Notes: generated from the letters alone by a model not told the origin. A DNA stretch of 64,000 nucleotides from Demequina sp. NBRC 110053 (GCF_002090095.1 NZ_BBRJ01000003.1:248001-312000), one strand, 5' to 3'. Counted from the first letter of the stretch, positions 50,789 through 59,954 are shown. A program made the numbers and translations.

Positions 50789-50944
50789 CTAAGTCGCTTC
50801 GGTGGGCTGGGCGGGCGTGTCCTCTCCGCCGTCGGGGAGGTCCGTCGGCTCGGGGCGGCGCGCGAGCAGCACGATCGACCCCACCAGGCCGCCCCAGATG
50901 ATGAGCATCGACACTGCCATGAGGGCGACGGCTTCCGGGCTCAC
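50789..50944 (-). CDS. metS: Methionine/alanine importer small subunit
   Basis: A 51-aa protein with one membrane helix (AVALMAVSMLIIWGGLVGSI) and a short acidic Pro-rich tail. The start is GTG, overlapping the stop of the large transporter gene by 4 nt. Size, position and sequence match MetS, which is needed for MetP activity in Corynebacterium. It would be missed by a length cut-off. Confidence 0.87.
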   Translation of the reverse strand: MSPEAVALMAVSMLIIWGGLVGSIVLLARRPEPTDLPDGGEDTPAQPTEAT

Positions 50945-52698
50945 GAGGTCCTCCTCTGGTCGGGGCGCGGTTCGGGCTGGCCGGGTGCCTCGGACTCGCC
51001 CGGCGTTTGGGGCCAGCCAGGAGGCTCGGGCTCGCCCGGCGCGGAAGTCGAGTTGCGCGGCCCGAGGGGCGCTGATGCCGCCCCGGGTGTGGCCGTCGGT
51101 CCGCCCAATACCCGACCGTCGACTCCGGGCAGGCCGAGCTGCTCCCGCGTGGGCCACACGGAGAATCGCGACACGTCGCGCCGCCACCCGAGCATCGGCA
51201 CCAGGAGGGCGGCCAGGAGCAGGAACGCGACCGTTCCCCACCCGGCGAGGAGCAGGTATCCACCGGGGTAGTCGCCGTAGCCATCCCCGAGGAACTCGAC
51301 GGCCTTCTGGATCAGCATGAAGATCAGCACCAGCGCGACCAGGTTGACGAGGACGCGCCAGACCACGCCGGGCCGGTAGGTCGACAGCACACTGAGGTGC
51401 CGGTCGAGCTCGAGCGTGCGCCGGCCCAGCCAGAGCGCGACGACGATCATCCCCACGGCACCGGCGACGATCCCGAGCTGGTTGGAGAACGCGTCGACGA
51501 CATCGAGCAGGTAGATCCCCGTCGCCGTCGAGAACCCCAGGATCGACAGGATCGCCGACACTCCCCCGACCGCGAGGGCGGCGGTCCGCGGCGTGAGCGA
51601 GAACTTGTCCTGAAGCGCCGCGGAGATGGCCTGCAGCACCGACATCAGCGACGTGAGTCCGGCGATCACGAGCGACGCGAAGAACAGCGCCCCGAACAGC
51701 TCGCCGCCAGGCATCTGCGCGATCACCGCGGGGAACGTCACGAACGACAGCTGGACGCCAGCGAGCCCTTCGAGGTCGGCGACCGCGACGCCCTGCTGCG
51801 CGGCCAGGAAGCCGAGCGTCGCGAAGACGCCCAGTCCGGCCAGTAGGGAGAAGGACGAGTTGCCGAATGCGACGACGAGCGCTGGCGTCGTGAGGTTGGA
51901 GCGCCGCCGCCGGTAGGACGAGTACGTGATCATCACGCCGTACGCGAGCGACAGCGAGAAGAACACCTGACCGAAGGCCGCGATCCACACAGCCGGGTCC
52001 GCAAGCGCCTCGAAGTCGGGTGTGAACAGCGCGTCGATGCCCTCGGCGGCGCCGTCGAGGAACAGCGCACGGACCACGAGGGCGCCGAAGGTCACGACGA
52101 GCAGCGGGATGCCGATGACGTTGAGCTTCTCAACGCCGTGCGCGACGCCGAGGGCGAGCACGAGGATCGCGATCGCCCACAGCACCACCAACGGGATCAG
52201 AACTCCTGGGACGAAGTCGAGGCTGAACGCGCCGGGCTCGCCGACGTGCAGGTACTCCTCGTTGAAGAAGTCCGCGGGGTTCTCCGCGTAGCGCAGGTCG
52301 AAGCTGAAGACGAAGTAGCTCAACGCCCACGCGATGATCACCGTGTAGTACAGGCCGATGACGAAGCAGATCGCGACGTGGAACCACCCCACGGACTCGC
52401 CGCCCGGGCCGGCGCGCTTCATGGCGAGTGGCGCCGAGCCTCGGAAGCGGTGACCGATCGCGTTCTCGAGGAACAGGATGGGGATACCCGCCACGACGAG
52501 CGCGATCAGGTACGGGATCATGAACGCGCCGCCGCCGTTCTCATACGCCTGGCCGGGAAAGCGCCAGATATTGCCGAGCCCCACCGCGGAGCCGATCGCC
52601 GCCAGGATGAAGGCGGTCTGGCCGGACCAGTGCTCGCGCTTCTCGGCAGGTGCGCCCCGAGGCGCCGGCACCGCCGGGGATGCGTCGCTGTCCGCCAT
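50941..52698 (-). CDS. metP: Sodium-dependent methionine/alanine transporter (NSS family)
   Basis: A 585-aa symporter with about 12 helices. Hallmarks of the NSS family are AIGSAVGLGNIWRFPGQAYENGGGAF in two overlapping parts near the start (Na+ and substrate site) and SFSLAYG-like FFSLSLAYGVMITYSSY. The C-terminal tail of about 80 residues is Pro/Gly-rich and probably disordered. ATG 52698 has GGAG nearby; GTG 52704 is an alternative. It imports methionine or alanine with Na+. The 227 bp between its start and the HNH gene hold no gene. Confidence 0.9.
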   Translation of the reverse strand: MADSDASPAVPAPRGAPAEKREHWSGQTAFILAAIGSAVGLGNIWRFPGQAYENGGGAFMIPYLIALVVAGIPILFLENAIGHRFRGSAPLAMKRAGPGGESVGWFHVAICFVIGLYYTVIIAWALSYFVFSFDLRYAENPADFFNEEYLHVGEPGAFSLDFVPGVLIPLVVLWAIAILVLALGVAHGVEKLNVIGIPLLVVTFGALVVRALFLDGAAEGIDALFTPDFEALADPAVWIAAFGQVFFSLSLAYGVMITYSSYRRRRSNLTTPALVVAFGNSSFSLLAGLGVFATLGFLAAQQGVAVADLEGLAGVQLSFVTFPAVIAQMPGGELFGALFFASLVIAGLTSLMSVLQAISAALQDKFSLTPRTAALAVGGVSAILSILGFSTATGIYLLDVVDAFSNQLGIVAGAVGMIVVALWLGRRTLELDRHLSVLSTYRPGVVWRVLVNLVALVLIFMLIQKAVEFLGDGYGDYPGGYLLLAGWGTVAFLLLAALLVPMLGWRRDVSRFSVWPTREQLGLPGVDGRVLGGPTATPGAASAPLGPRNSTSAPGEPEPPGWPQTPGESEAPGQPEPRPDQRRTS

Positions 52699-52925
52699 GC
52701 TCACTCCACTCGACTAGTGATCCGCTGGCTCTCGGACCCGACGGCATCAGATCCGAGCGAGGAACATCACGGCCCCAGCAGGAGGAGCCCTGCGTTCGAG
52801 TCACATCCGTCGACGCTGTGCCGCCTGCGCTCGGCATGATCGGACGGCACCGCGTGCTGCTTCGCTTCCTACGCTAGCCCGGTACCAGCGCCGATGCGCG
52901 GGCTGGCAGAAAGCGGAGCTGTCCC

Positions 52926-54632
52926 TCAGTGGGCCAGAGCGTCGTCTTCGAGCGGCTCGTGCTCAAACAAGGCCTCGTCGGCACCGTGCATGCCGTGGAC
53001 GCCGAGCCGGAACCAGGCGTCCTCCTCGTTCCAGACCTGTTGCTCAAGGTCGCGGATGAAAGCCTCGTCCTCTGGCGTGATGGCGGGCAGGGGCGGAACC
53101 TGTTCGAGGGTGTGAATGCCGGACATGTCGATGTCGAACACCGCGTCGCCGCCAAGATGCGGTGTGCGGCTCGGATCAATGTGCGGTGGTGGCACGAAGG
53201 ACACGCGGCTGCCGTGCACGTCGATCTGCCAGCCGAGGTTGTGGACATCGTGATGACATCTCGTGCACAGCATCACGCCGTTGGCGAGGTCGGTCATCCC
53301 GCCGCGTTCCCAGAACTCGATGTGGTGGGCTTCGCAGTACTCGGGAGGGGCGTGGCATTTCGCGCAGCCACCATCGCGGCCGATCATCGCGGTCCGCTGG
53401 CTGGCAGTGAACAGGCGTCTGGTGCGCCCGAAGTCCATCACGGTGCCGTCACCGGCAAGCACCTCGGGGATGAAGCCGGCATCCCCTGCCAGGCGGCGTG
53501 CCTCGCGCGCCGACACCGGTGTGGTGATCCCGTCGATGGACGCTAGTCCTTGGCCGCGCAGCAGGCTCTCCAGGGTCATCCGCACGATCACGGTGGTCCG
53601 CACCCCCGACTCGCCACGCTTGGTGCAACCCAGGATGTGGCGGGCCAGGTCGTGCAGCACGTCGGCGCGGATCTGCCCGATCGTGCGCCGCTCGAGAGCC
53701 TCACCGGTGCAGCCGTCACGGTGACCGCTCAGGCATGCACCCGGTCCGGCGCAGTCGTGCGAGATGTGCGACACCTGGCAGCCACACGGCTCGGTGATCG
53801 CACCCGTGACGGGATCGATGGCGCCTGGCTTGGCGGGCCGCGCCTGCTGACGGACCTGCAGGGTCGTCATCTGCTCCAGCACCGTCAAGATCGGCGCGGC
53901 CGTGACGGCGTCGAGCTCACCGTGAATCACCACTTTGCCTGAGTGGTCCTGCTTCCACCACAGATACCGCTTGTCGTATGCGACCTTCTCACGACGCTCG
54001 TGCTCGTCGAGGTCGATCCTCGCGACCGCCCGCGCCACCGCCCGCTTGACGCCGTTCACGTCGAGCGTGCGCGCCTTGTTCACCAGCCGCGTCTCAAGCT
54101 CGGCCAGCACCTGTGCCGACACCCGTCCAGCCACAGCATTCAAACCGTTCACGATCGCGGCGGCGGCCTCCACCGAGATGTCGCCGACCAGCTGCGCCCC
54201 GGCCACGAGCGGATACTTCGCACGCATACGCTTGCGCCCCGGCGCAGACGAACCGTCAGGGGCAGGGATCAGAGCAGGCTCCTCGCTCCCATCGGGAACC
54301 GGGCTGTCGTCCTCGATGGGCGTAAACGCATCTCCGGCCTCCACCGACCGCTTCGCACGCGGAACCGACCCACCCTGAACCTTCGCGAACATCGCCGGCG
54401 CGTCGCCATGGCCCTCGATGCGCGCGAGCCCCCCACCGGGCAGATCATCAGCCGTGCGCCGAGCCACCTCGCCCGCGAACCGCGCCTCCAGCGCCCCCAC
54501 CGTGCGCGACACCCTGCCCACATGCTCCAACGCCTCAAGCAGCTCCGGCTTCGACAGACCAGAGATGTCCTCACCCGCGGCAGCACCCAGCAGCTCGTGC
54601 AGCTGCACCCACTCCGCGTCCGAGAACGTCAT
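52926..54632 (-). CDS. DUF222 / HNH endonuclease domain protein (13E12 type)
   Basis: A 568-aa protein. Residues about 10-380 are DUF222. Residues 423-465 are an HNH nuclease module: Cys423 and Cys426, His435-His436 with EFWERGG, Asn451, Cys456 and Cys459, and His460/461. Within DUF222, residues 283-308 carry five cysteines and three histidines (EPCGCQVSHISHDC and on), which look like an extra zinc site. These 13E12-type proteins occur in many copies in actinobacteria; their role is unclear. No SOS box lies upstream. Confidence 0.88.
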   Translation of the reverse strand: MTFSDAEWVQLHELLGAAAGEDISGLSKPELLEALEHVGRVSRTVGALEARFAGEVARRTADDLPGGGLARIEGHGDAPAMFAKVQGGSVPRAKRSVEAGDAFTPIEDDSPVPDGSEEPALIPAPDGSSAPGRKRMRAKYPLVAGAQLVGDISVEAAAAIVNGLNAVAGRVSAQVLAELETRLVNKARTLDVNGVKRAVARAVARIDLDEHERREKVAYDKRYLWWKQDHSGKVVIHGELDAVTAAPILTVLEQMTTLQVRQQARPAKPGAIDPVTGAITEPCGCQVSHISHDCAGPGACLSGHRDGCTGEALERRTIGQIRADVLHDLARHILGCTKRGESGVRTTVIVRMTLESLLRGQGLASIDGITTPVSAREARRLAGDAGFIPEVLAGDGTVMDFGRTRRLFTASQRTAMIGRDGGCAKCHAPPEYCEAHHIEFWERGGMTDLANGVMLCTRCHHDVHNLGWQIDVHGSRVSFVPPPHIDPSRTPHLGGDAVFDIDMSGIHTLEQVPPLPAITPEDEAFIRDLEQQVWNEEDAWFRLGVHGMHGADEALFEHEPLEDDALAH

Positions 54633-54809
54633 GACCCCACCCCACCACCAGCCACTGACACCGCAACCGCGCAGTCCACAGCCTGCAAGCGCATCGGCCC
54701 TATCCAGAGGACTCCAGCACGGCGCGACGTGTCCATGGAGACATCACACCACGGGGGTCTGACATCGCCGAGAAGGCTCACATACCAGGCACGATAGCCA
54801 CCGAGCGCA

Positions 54810-55139
54810 TCACCCTTCGCGGATCGTCATCGACGCGATCTGCCCCTCCTCCGGCACGATCTCGAAGCTCGACAGGCCGTTCGCATGCGTCGAGCGCCAG
54901 TCCCCCACCACGGTGACCACGCGGCCCTCGACCTCCACCTCGCGCACGGTGAGGGTCCCGCGAGCGCCCAGGAACTCCTTGTCGCTCCACGCCTTGATCT
55001 CGTCGCGGCCGCGGAAGATCCGGCCCCAGTCGTCGACGTAGCCGGACTCGACGAAGGCCTCGAGAAAGGCAGACTCGTCGTGCGCGTTGACGGCGGCGAT
55101 GAAGGACGCCACTGGCTCGGGGATGTGCTGGTCAGTCAT
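54810..55139 (-). CDS. NTF2-like (SnoaL-type) protein
   Basis: A 109-aa alpha+beta-barrel protein. PVASFIAAVNAHDESAFLEA, FVESGYVDDWGRIFRGRDEI and the IKAWSDKEFLGARGTLTVRE stretch match the nuclear-transport-factor-2 fold. GGAGGAG precedes ATG 55139. The NTF2 fold is found in enzymes and binding proteins, so no reaction can be named. The 177 bp on its left side, toward the HNH gene, hold no gene. Confidence 0.78.
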   Translation of the reverse strand: MTDQHIPEPVASFIAAVNAHDESAFLEAFVESGYVDDWGRIFRGRDEIKAWSDKEFLGARGTLTVREVEVEGRVVTVVGDWRSTHANGLSSFEIVPEEGQIASMTIREG

Positions 55140-55232
55140 GTGCTCCTCCACGGTCGACGGGGCGGATGCGGCGGTCACCTCCGACTATCTCTCACCCACA
55201 CCGTGCACGCGACTTGGGCGGCGCAGCACAGC

Positions 55233-55697
55233 TCACCGCACGATCTCGAAGCCGTCGTACGCGGCGCCCTCCTCGGCCGTGGGCGCCTCGTACAGATGCG
55301 CCGAGTCGCGCAGGACCCCGTCGGCGAGGGCCCGAGCATCCTCACCTCCGCGCTCGAGCACGCGCGCGATGCACACGTCCACCGGCACGTCGACCCAGTG
55401 CAGCACGGTGCGCGCGCCAGTGCCGTCGGCGAGCGACCGCAGCCTGTCGCGCTCGTCGCGCGCCCAGGAGCCGAACTCCGCGACCACCGTCGTGCCGGAC
55501 GCGAGCAGCGGCGGGATGGTCGCCTTGACCTCGGGCTGCAGAGCGAAGCGCGCCTCGTAGTCGACCAGGCTGAGGCCCCGCGCGAGAACCGCATCGTCCA
55601 TCGCGACGTGCACGCCAGGCTCGGCCTCGAGCAGCCGCGCCGCGAGCGCGGTCTTGCCCGAACCCGGCAGGCCGGTGAGGACGTGGAGAGTCGTCAT
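55233..55697 (-). CDS. P-loop kinase of the zeta-toxin-like / AAA_33 type
   Basis: A 154-aa protein. The Walker A motif GLPGSGKTAL lies at 9-18. The DD pair in VHVAMDDAVLARG and a lid with RDERDRLR follow. It resembles the small AAA_33 and zeta-toxin family kinases. No antitoxin gene is adjacent, so a toxin role is not supported. ATG lies 6 nt after a TACCGT box (complement of 55704-55709), so it is probably leaderless. Confidence 0.8.
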   Translation of the reverse strand: MTTLHVLTGLPGSGKTALAARLLEAEPGVHVAMDDAVLARGLSLVDYEARFALQPEVKATIPPLLASGTTVVAEFGSWARDERDRLRSLADGTGARTVLHWVDVPVDVCIARVLERGGEDARALADGVLRDSAHLYEAPTAEEGAAYDGFEIVR

Positions 55698-55732
55698 GGA
55701 AGCACGGTAGCGGGCACGTGCAGTCGCCTCTC

Positions 55733-55749
55733 GCGCATCGCCGATGCGC
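55733..55749. repeat. Palindromic copy of the GCCGATGCG iterated motif
   Basis: GCGCATCG-C-CGATGCGC: two 8-bp arms around one base. It lies between the divergent kinase and transglutaminase genes and contains one copy of the 9-mer that recurs through the window. It can form a hairpin. Confidence 0.5.
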
Positions 55750-55893
55750 GGGCCCGGCCCCGCGGCGCTGTCACCAGCTCTCGGAGCGCCACGCTGCCCG
55801 AGGGGTGTTGTCTGTGCCACACCGTGGTGCCGCCGAAGGCCTGGTAGACAGTAGATTCGGCGCAGGCGAACGAGATCGACACCGAGGGGCCGC

Positions 55894-57048
55894 ATGACAC
55901 ACGAGGGCACGCACGAGGGGATGCGTCCCGGCGAACCCCGAACGCCAGGGCTGCCCGCTCGCGGCTGGCTCCCCGACCCCTCCGAGACAGGGCTCGAGCG
56001 GTTCTGGGATGGCACCCGGTGGACGGGACGCGTGCGCGACCGGCACACGCGCATGGAGTTCCCGCCGCCCGAGCTCCTGACATACAGCCCGCGCACGTGG
56101 GACCGAGAGCTGCCACGGCCGCCGCGGCGGCGCCTCGCGGGACTCAAGGCGCTCGCGTTCATCGCCGTGGTCGGCGCCGGCGCCTACTACGGCTACCAAT
56201 GGCTGCACGAGAGCGAGCAGCTCCCGACATGGGCCGAGTCGTCCGCGGTGGCCGCGGTGCTCAGCGTACCGGCGGTGCCGGACACCGGCTATCCCACCTA
56301 CGGCTCGACCGAGCTGGTGAACTACCTCGAGGCGGGCATGGTCGCGCAGGAGGGCGCGATCGACGTCACCTACTGGGCCAACGACGTGGGCATCGACGGC
56401 ATCTCGGATGCCTTGCTCGAGGCCGCAGCGCAGAACCCCTACCTCTACGTGAAGGGTTGGGCGGCCTCGCAGTGGGGCGCCCGAACCGTCATTGAGCCCG
56501 AGTACGTGTACGCGAAAGAGGAGGCCGACCGTCGCCGGGCCACCACCCTTCAGGCGGTGACGGACGCGCTCGCCACCTCCGGCGCGCTGCAGGCGTCCGA
56601 CCCCGAGGAGCGGGTGACGCTCATCCACGACTGGATCGTGGACCACGCCACCTACGACATGACCGCCTTCGAGGAGATCACCGGCAGCGAGCTCTCCGAC
56701 CGCGTGGCCCAGTCCCAGGAGGCGTACGCGATCTTCGCGCTCGGCACCGCGGTGTGCAACGGCTACGCGATGGCGTTCGCTGCGATGGCGGAGCAGGCCG
56801 GCGTGGACGCGGTGGTCGTGACCGGCTCCGATGGCGCGGGCGAGACCGGCGGCGCGCACGCGTGGAACAAGGTGCTGATCGGCGACGAGTGGCTGCTGGT
56901 CGACACCACCTGGAACGATCCGATCGCTCCGGAGCCCATCCTGCGCCACGACTATCTACTGGTCGAGGACGGCGCGGCCATCCTCGACACGCGGGTCACG
57001 CACGACGACTGGGTCGTGGACGCGAACCGGCACGCGTTCGGGGCGTGA
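55894..57048 (+). CDS. Transglutaminase-like protein with DUF2510 domain
   Basis: A 384-aa membrane protein. DUF2510 (GWLPDPSETGLERFWDGTRW, about 24-43) is at the N-terminus. One membrane helix lies at about 83-103 (LKALAFIAVVGAGAYYGYQW). The extracellular domain carries a papain-like triad: Cys288 (GTAVCNGYA), His322 (GGAHAWNKV) and Asp337 (LLVDTTWND). It could crosslink or cleave peptides in the cell envelope. Several in-frame ATGs occur near the start. It converges with the next gene across 6 bp. Confidence 0.85.
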   Translation: MTHEGTHEGMRPGEPRTPGLPARGWLPDPSETGLERFWDGTRWTGRVRDRHTRMEFPPPELLTYSPRTWDRELPRPPRRRLAGLKALAFIAVVGAGAYYGYQWLHESEQLPTWAESSAVAAVLSVPAVPDTGYPTYGSTELVNYLEAGMVAQEGAIDVTYWANDVGIDGISDALLEAAAQNPYLYVKGWAASQWGARTVIEPEYVYAKEEADRRRATTLQAVTDALATSGALQASDPEERVTLIHDWIVDHATYDMTAFEEITGSELSDRVAQSQEAYAIFALGTAVCNGYAMAFAAMAEQAGVDAVVVTGSDGAGETGGAHAWNKVLIGDEWLLVDTTWNDPIAPEPILRHDYLLVEDGAAILDTRVTHDDWVVDANRHAFGA

Positions 57049-57054
57049 CGTGGG

Positions 57055-57297
57055 CTACGACCGCCGCACCCCGTCGCCCGATGCGGTCAGCACTACGCGG
57101 TCGTACTTGCGGTTGGCGAGGCGGTAGATCACGTAGATCAGCCACAGCCCGCCGGTGAGGATCACGAAGATGGTGTTCCAGAACCAGCCGATGCGCCGCT
57201 GCCTGGCAAGGACCACCTGCGACGGCGTGCGCGACTCGATGCCGTAGCCGCGGGCGACGTAGCGCGCGACCTCGGTGTCCAATGCGGGCGAGTTCAT
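57055..57297 (-). CDS. Small membrane protein, function unknown
   Basis: An 80-aa protein. MNSPALDTEVARYVARGYGI leads to a hydrophobic helix at about 39-60 (WFWNTIFVILTGGLWLIYVI) and a charged end. AGGAGGT precedes the ATG. It resembles short YccF/TM2-like helpers, but no family is certain. It converges with the transglutaminase-like gene across 6 bp. Confidence 0.7.
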   Translation of the reverse strand: MNSPALDTEVARYVARGYGIESRTPSQVVLARQRRIGWFWNTIFVILTGGLWLIYVIYRLANRKYDRVVLTASGDGVRRS

Positions 57298-57393
57298 GAG
57301 ACCTCCTGTGTCATCACGAGCATGACGCTCATCGCGGCGAGAGCGCAAATACGGGCCGATGCGGCTGTCACCTGTGCACCCTACGGTGGAGGC

Positions 57394-58263
57394 ATGCCGG
57401 CCTCGCCTTCCGTACCTGCCTCGACGCCCGCGAGCTCTCTGGGCGAACGTGCGATGGTCCAGGTCGACGGCATCGAGGTCGCGACCTACGAGCTGGCTGC
57501 GGACCGCGGCGCCGCCGGGACGGTGGTGATGTGCCACGGCACCCCATGGCAGGCGCAGGTGTGGGCACCGGTCGCGCACGCGCTCGCGCAGCGCTACCGC
57601 GTCCTGCTGTGGGACATGCCGGGCTACGGCCACTCGACCATGGACCCGGAGGTCCCGGTCGACCTCTGCTCCCAGATGTCCCGCTTCCGCGCACTCCTCG
57701 ATCACTGGAACCTGGACCGTCCGCACGTGGTCGCTCACGACATCGGCGGCGCGGTCGCGCTGGGCGCCCACCTGCTTCACCACGCGGATTACGCCAGCCT
57801 GCACCTGTGGGACATCGTCACGCTCGAGCCGTGGGGCTCTCCGTTCTTCTCACTCGTCGCCGAGAACGCCGAGGTCTTCTGCCGCCTGCCGCCGCGCCTG
57901 CACCGCGCGCTCGTGCGCGAGTACATCGCCGGTGCCGCTCATGGCCGCCTCCCGGAGTTCGAGCTCGACATGCTCGCGGCTCCGTGGACCACGGACCGGG
58001 GGCAGGCGGCGCTGTATCGGCAGATGGCGGCGCTGGCGCCCGAGCACACCCGCCCTCTCGCGGCGAGCCTGGGCGAGGTGCGCTGTCGTGTCACGCTGGG
58101 CTGGGGCGAGCAGGACCCGTGGATCCCGATCGAGCAGGCGCACCGACTGCGGGAGGCCCTGCCAGGAAAACCCGCCCTGACGAGCGTTCCCAACACCGGG
58201 CACCTGGTCCCTCTCGAGCGGCCCGATGCGGTGGCGGCGGCGCTCCTCAGCGGGCTCCCGTAG
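57394..58263 (+). CDS. Alpha/beta hydrolase with Asp nucleophile (epoxide hydrolase / dehalogenase type)
   Basis: A 289-aa alpha/beta hydrolase. The nucleophile elbow is VVAHDIGGAVAL with Asp116, not the Ser of esterases. The oxyanion loop is HGTPWQA (48-54). The acid lies in GEQDPWIP and the His in NTGHLVPLE. Asp nucleophiles point to haloalkane dehalogenases, fluoroacetate dehalogenases or epoxide hydrolases. The substrate is unknown. ATG 57394 was preferred; longer frames add a disordered N-terminus. Confidence 0.83.
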   Translation: MPASPSVPASTPASSLGERAMVQVDGIEVATYELAADRGAAGTVVMCHGTPWQAQVWAPVAHALAQRYRVLLWDMPGYGHSTMDPEVPVDLCSQMSRFRALLDHWNLDRPHVVAHDIGGAVALGAHLLHHADYASLHLWDIVTLEPWGSPFFSLVAENAEVFCRLPPRLHRALVREYIAGAAHGRLPEFELDMLAAPWTTDRGQAALYRQMAALAPEHTRPLAASLGEVRCRVTLGWGEQDPWIPIEQAHRLREALPGKPALTSVPNTGHLVPLERPDAVAAALLSGLP

Positions 58264-58367
58264 AACAACAGCGCGGCAGAGACCCGGCTACCCGCGGCGG
58301 GGCATGTGCGGCGGCCGAGCCGGCACGAGCCCGCGCCCGTGAGTCGAGCCGTGACACGATGGCAGGC

Positions 58368-59732
58368 ATGACGCCTCCGGACAGCGGCGCGGCCGCGAGC
58401 GCGCTCGCCACCGATCAATACGAGCTCACGATGGCAGCGAGCTACCACGCGCAGGGCATGAACGGGCCGGCGGTCTTCGACCTCTTCGTGCGGTCGCTTC
58501 CCGAGTCGCGGCGGTACCTGGTAGCCGCAGGGATCGCCGATGCGGTCGCCTACCTCGAGCAGGTGCGCTTCAGCAAGGCGGACGTCGAGTACCTGAGGTC
58601 GCTCGGGACGTTCGACGAGGCCTTTCTGAACTACCTCGCGGGATTCCGCTTCACCGGAGAAGTGTGGGCGGTGGCCGAGGGCGAGGTGTGCTTTCCCGAG
58701 GAGCCGCTCGTGCGGGTCGAGGCGCCGCTCATCGAGGCGCAGATAGTCGAGACGGCGCTGCTGTCGACCGTCGCCCACCAGACCGCCATCGCGTCGAAGG
58801 CGGCGCGCGTCGCGATCGCCGCAGGCGAGCGCAGCTTCGTGGACTTCGCCTCCCGGCGCGCCCACGGGCCCGAGGCCGCTGTGAAGGGGGCGAGGTCCGC
58901 ATACCTGGCGGGCGCATCGGCTACCAGCAATGTGTTGGCCGGGAAGCTGTACGGGATCCCTCTCAGCGGCACCATGGCGCACTCGTACGTGATGGCGTTC
59001 GAGGACGAGCGCGAGGCGTTCCGCACGTTCGCGCGCGACTTCCCCACCTCCGCGGTGCTGCTGATCGACACCTACGACACCGTCCAGGGCGCCCGCCACG
59101 CCGTCGAGGTGGCGCGCGAGCTCGCTGACGAGGGCGTGCGCCTGCGCGGCGTTCGCCTGGACTCGGGCGATCTCGCGAACCTGTCGCGCGCGGTGCGGAC
59201 CGTGCTCGACGAGGGCGGGTGCGGCGACGTGCGCATCGTCGTCAGCGGCGACCTGGACGAGCATCGCATTGCCGAGCTGATCGCCGCGGGGGCGCCCATC
59301 GACTCGTTCGGCGTGGGCACGCAGATGGGCGTCAGCGCCGATGCGCCCGCGCTGAGCGCCGTCTACAAGCTCGCCGAGGCGGACGGGCGGCCCGTGCTCA
59401 AGCTCTCGACCGGCAAGGACTCGCTGCCGGGGCGCAAGCAGGTGTGGCGCGTCGAGCGCGACGGACTTCTCGATCACGACGTGATCGGGCTGGACGGCGA
59501 GGAGCTGCCCGGACGCCCTCTGCTCGAGCACGCGATGTCGGGAGGGAGGCGCATGGGTCAGGCGCCGTCGATGGCCGATGCGCGAGAACGCTGCGAGCGT
59601 GGCCTCGCCTCGCTGCCCGAACAGCTTCGCTCACTCGAGGGCGGTGCCGTGCCGCCGCCCGTGAGGACGTCGGCGGCGCTCGATGAACTCTCTACGCGCG
59701 TGCGTGCCGCGCTCGACGATCGCGGCGCCTGA
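58368..59732 (+). CDS. pncB: Nicotinate phosphoribosyltransferase
   Basis: A 454-aa enzyme that joins nicotinate and PRPP for NAD salvage. ATDQYELTMA and VFDLFVRSLPESR are at the start. FASRRAHGPEAA, SGTMAHSYVMAF (with the phosphorylated-His region) and VRLDSGDLANLSR follow, all typical of PncB. FGVGTQMGVS binds the phosphoribosyl part. ATG 58368 is used; ATG 58359 adds three residues. It ends directly against the convergent 73-aa gene. Confidence 0.95.
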   Translation: MTPPDSGAAASALATDQYELTMAASYHAQGMNGPAVFDLFVRSLPESRRYLVAAGIADAVAYLEQVRFSKADVEYLRSLGTFDEAFLNYLAGFRFTGEVWAVAEGEVCFPEEPLVRVEAPLIEAQIVETALLSTVAHQTAIASKAARVAIAAGERSFVDFASRRAHGPEAAVKGARSAYLAGASATSNVLAGKLYGIPLSGTMAHSYVMAFEDEREAFRTFARDFPTSAVLLIDTYDTVQGARHAVEVARELADEGVRLRGVRLDSGDLANLSRAVRTVLDEGGCGDVRIVVSGDLDEHRIAELIAAGAPIDSFGVGTQMGVSADAPALSAVYKLAEADGRPVLKLSTGKDSLPGRKQVWRVERDGLLDHDVIGLDGEELPGRPLLEHAMSGGRRMGQAPSMADARERCERGLASLPEQLRSLEGGAVPPPVRTSAALDELSTRVRAALDDRGA

Positions 59733-59954
59733 CTAGAGGCTGCGCTTGAGGAAGTCGCGGAACTCTGGCGCGACCACCCACGTGGGCCCGGGCTCGCCGG
59801 TGATGTCCTCCTCGGTCGCCGCGCCGTGCACCGCGAGCTCGCTGCCCACCTCCGGCGGGAGGAAGGTCTTGCGCTCGGCGACGATGGCGGTGATCTGCTC
59901 CGCGGACAGCTTCTGCTTGGCGGCGATGAATCGGTCGTTGTCCAGATCGCTCAT
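59733..59954 (-). CDS. Conserved 73-aa protein of unknown function
   Basis: A small acidic soluble protein starting MSDLDNDRFIAAKQKLSAEQ. It has helical and strand-like parts (TWVVAPEFRDFLKRSL) but no known motif. The ATG lies 6 nt after a TAGTGT box (complement of 59961-59966), so it is probably a leaderless mRNA. Its stop touches the pncB stop codon with no gap. Good coding bias supports it as real. Confidence 0.72.
   Translation of the reverse strand: MSDLDNDRFIAAKQKLSAEQITAIVAERKTFLPPEVGSELAVHGAATEEDITGEPGPTWVVAPEFRDFLKRSL

Noticed and set aside
54633-54809. SOS box upstream of the DUF222-HNH gene, as in some 13E12 genes
   Set aside because: No CGAAC-N4-GTTCG sequence lies in this gap.
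55233-55697. Zeta-type toxin of a toxin-antitoxin system
   Set aside because: No antitoxin gene is adjacent, and the protein is the size of small housekeeping AAA_33 kinases.
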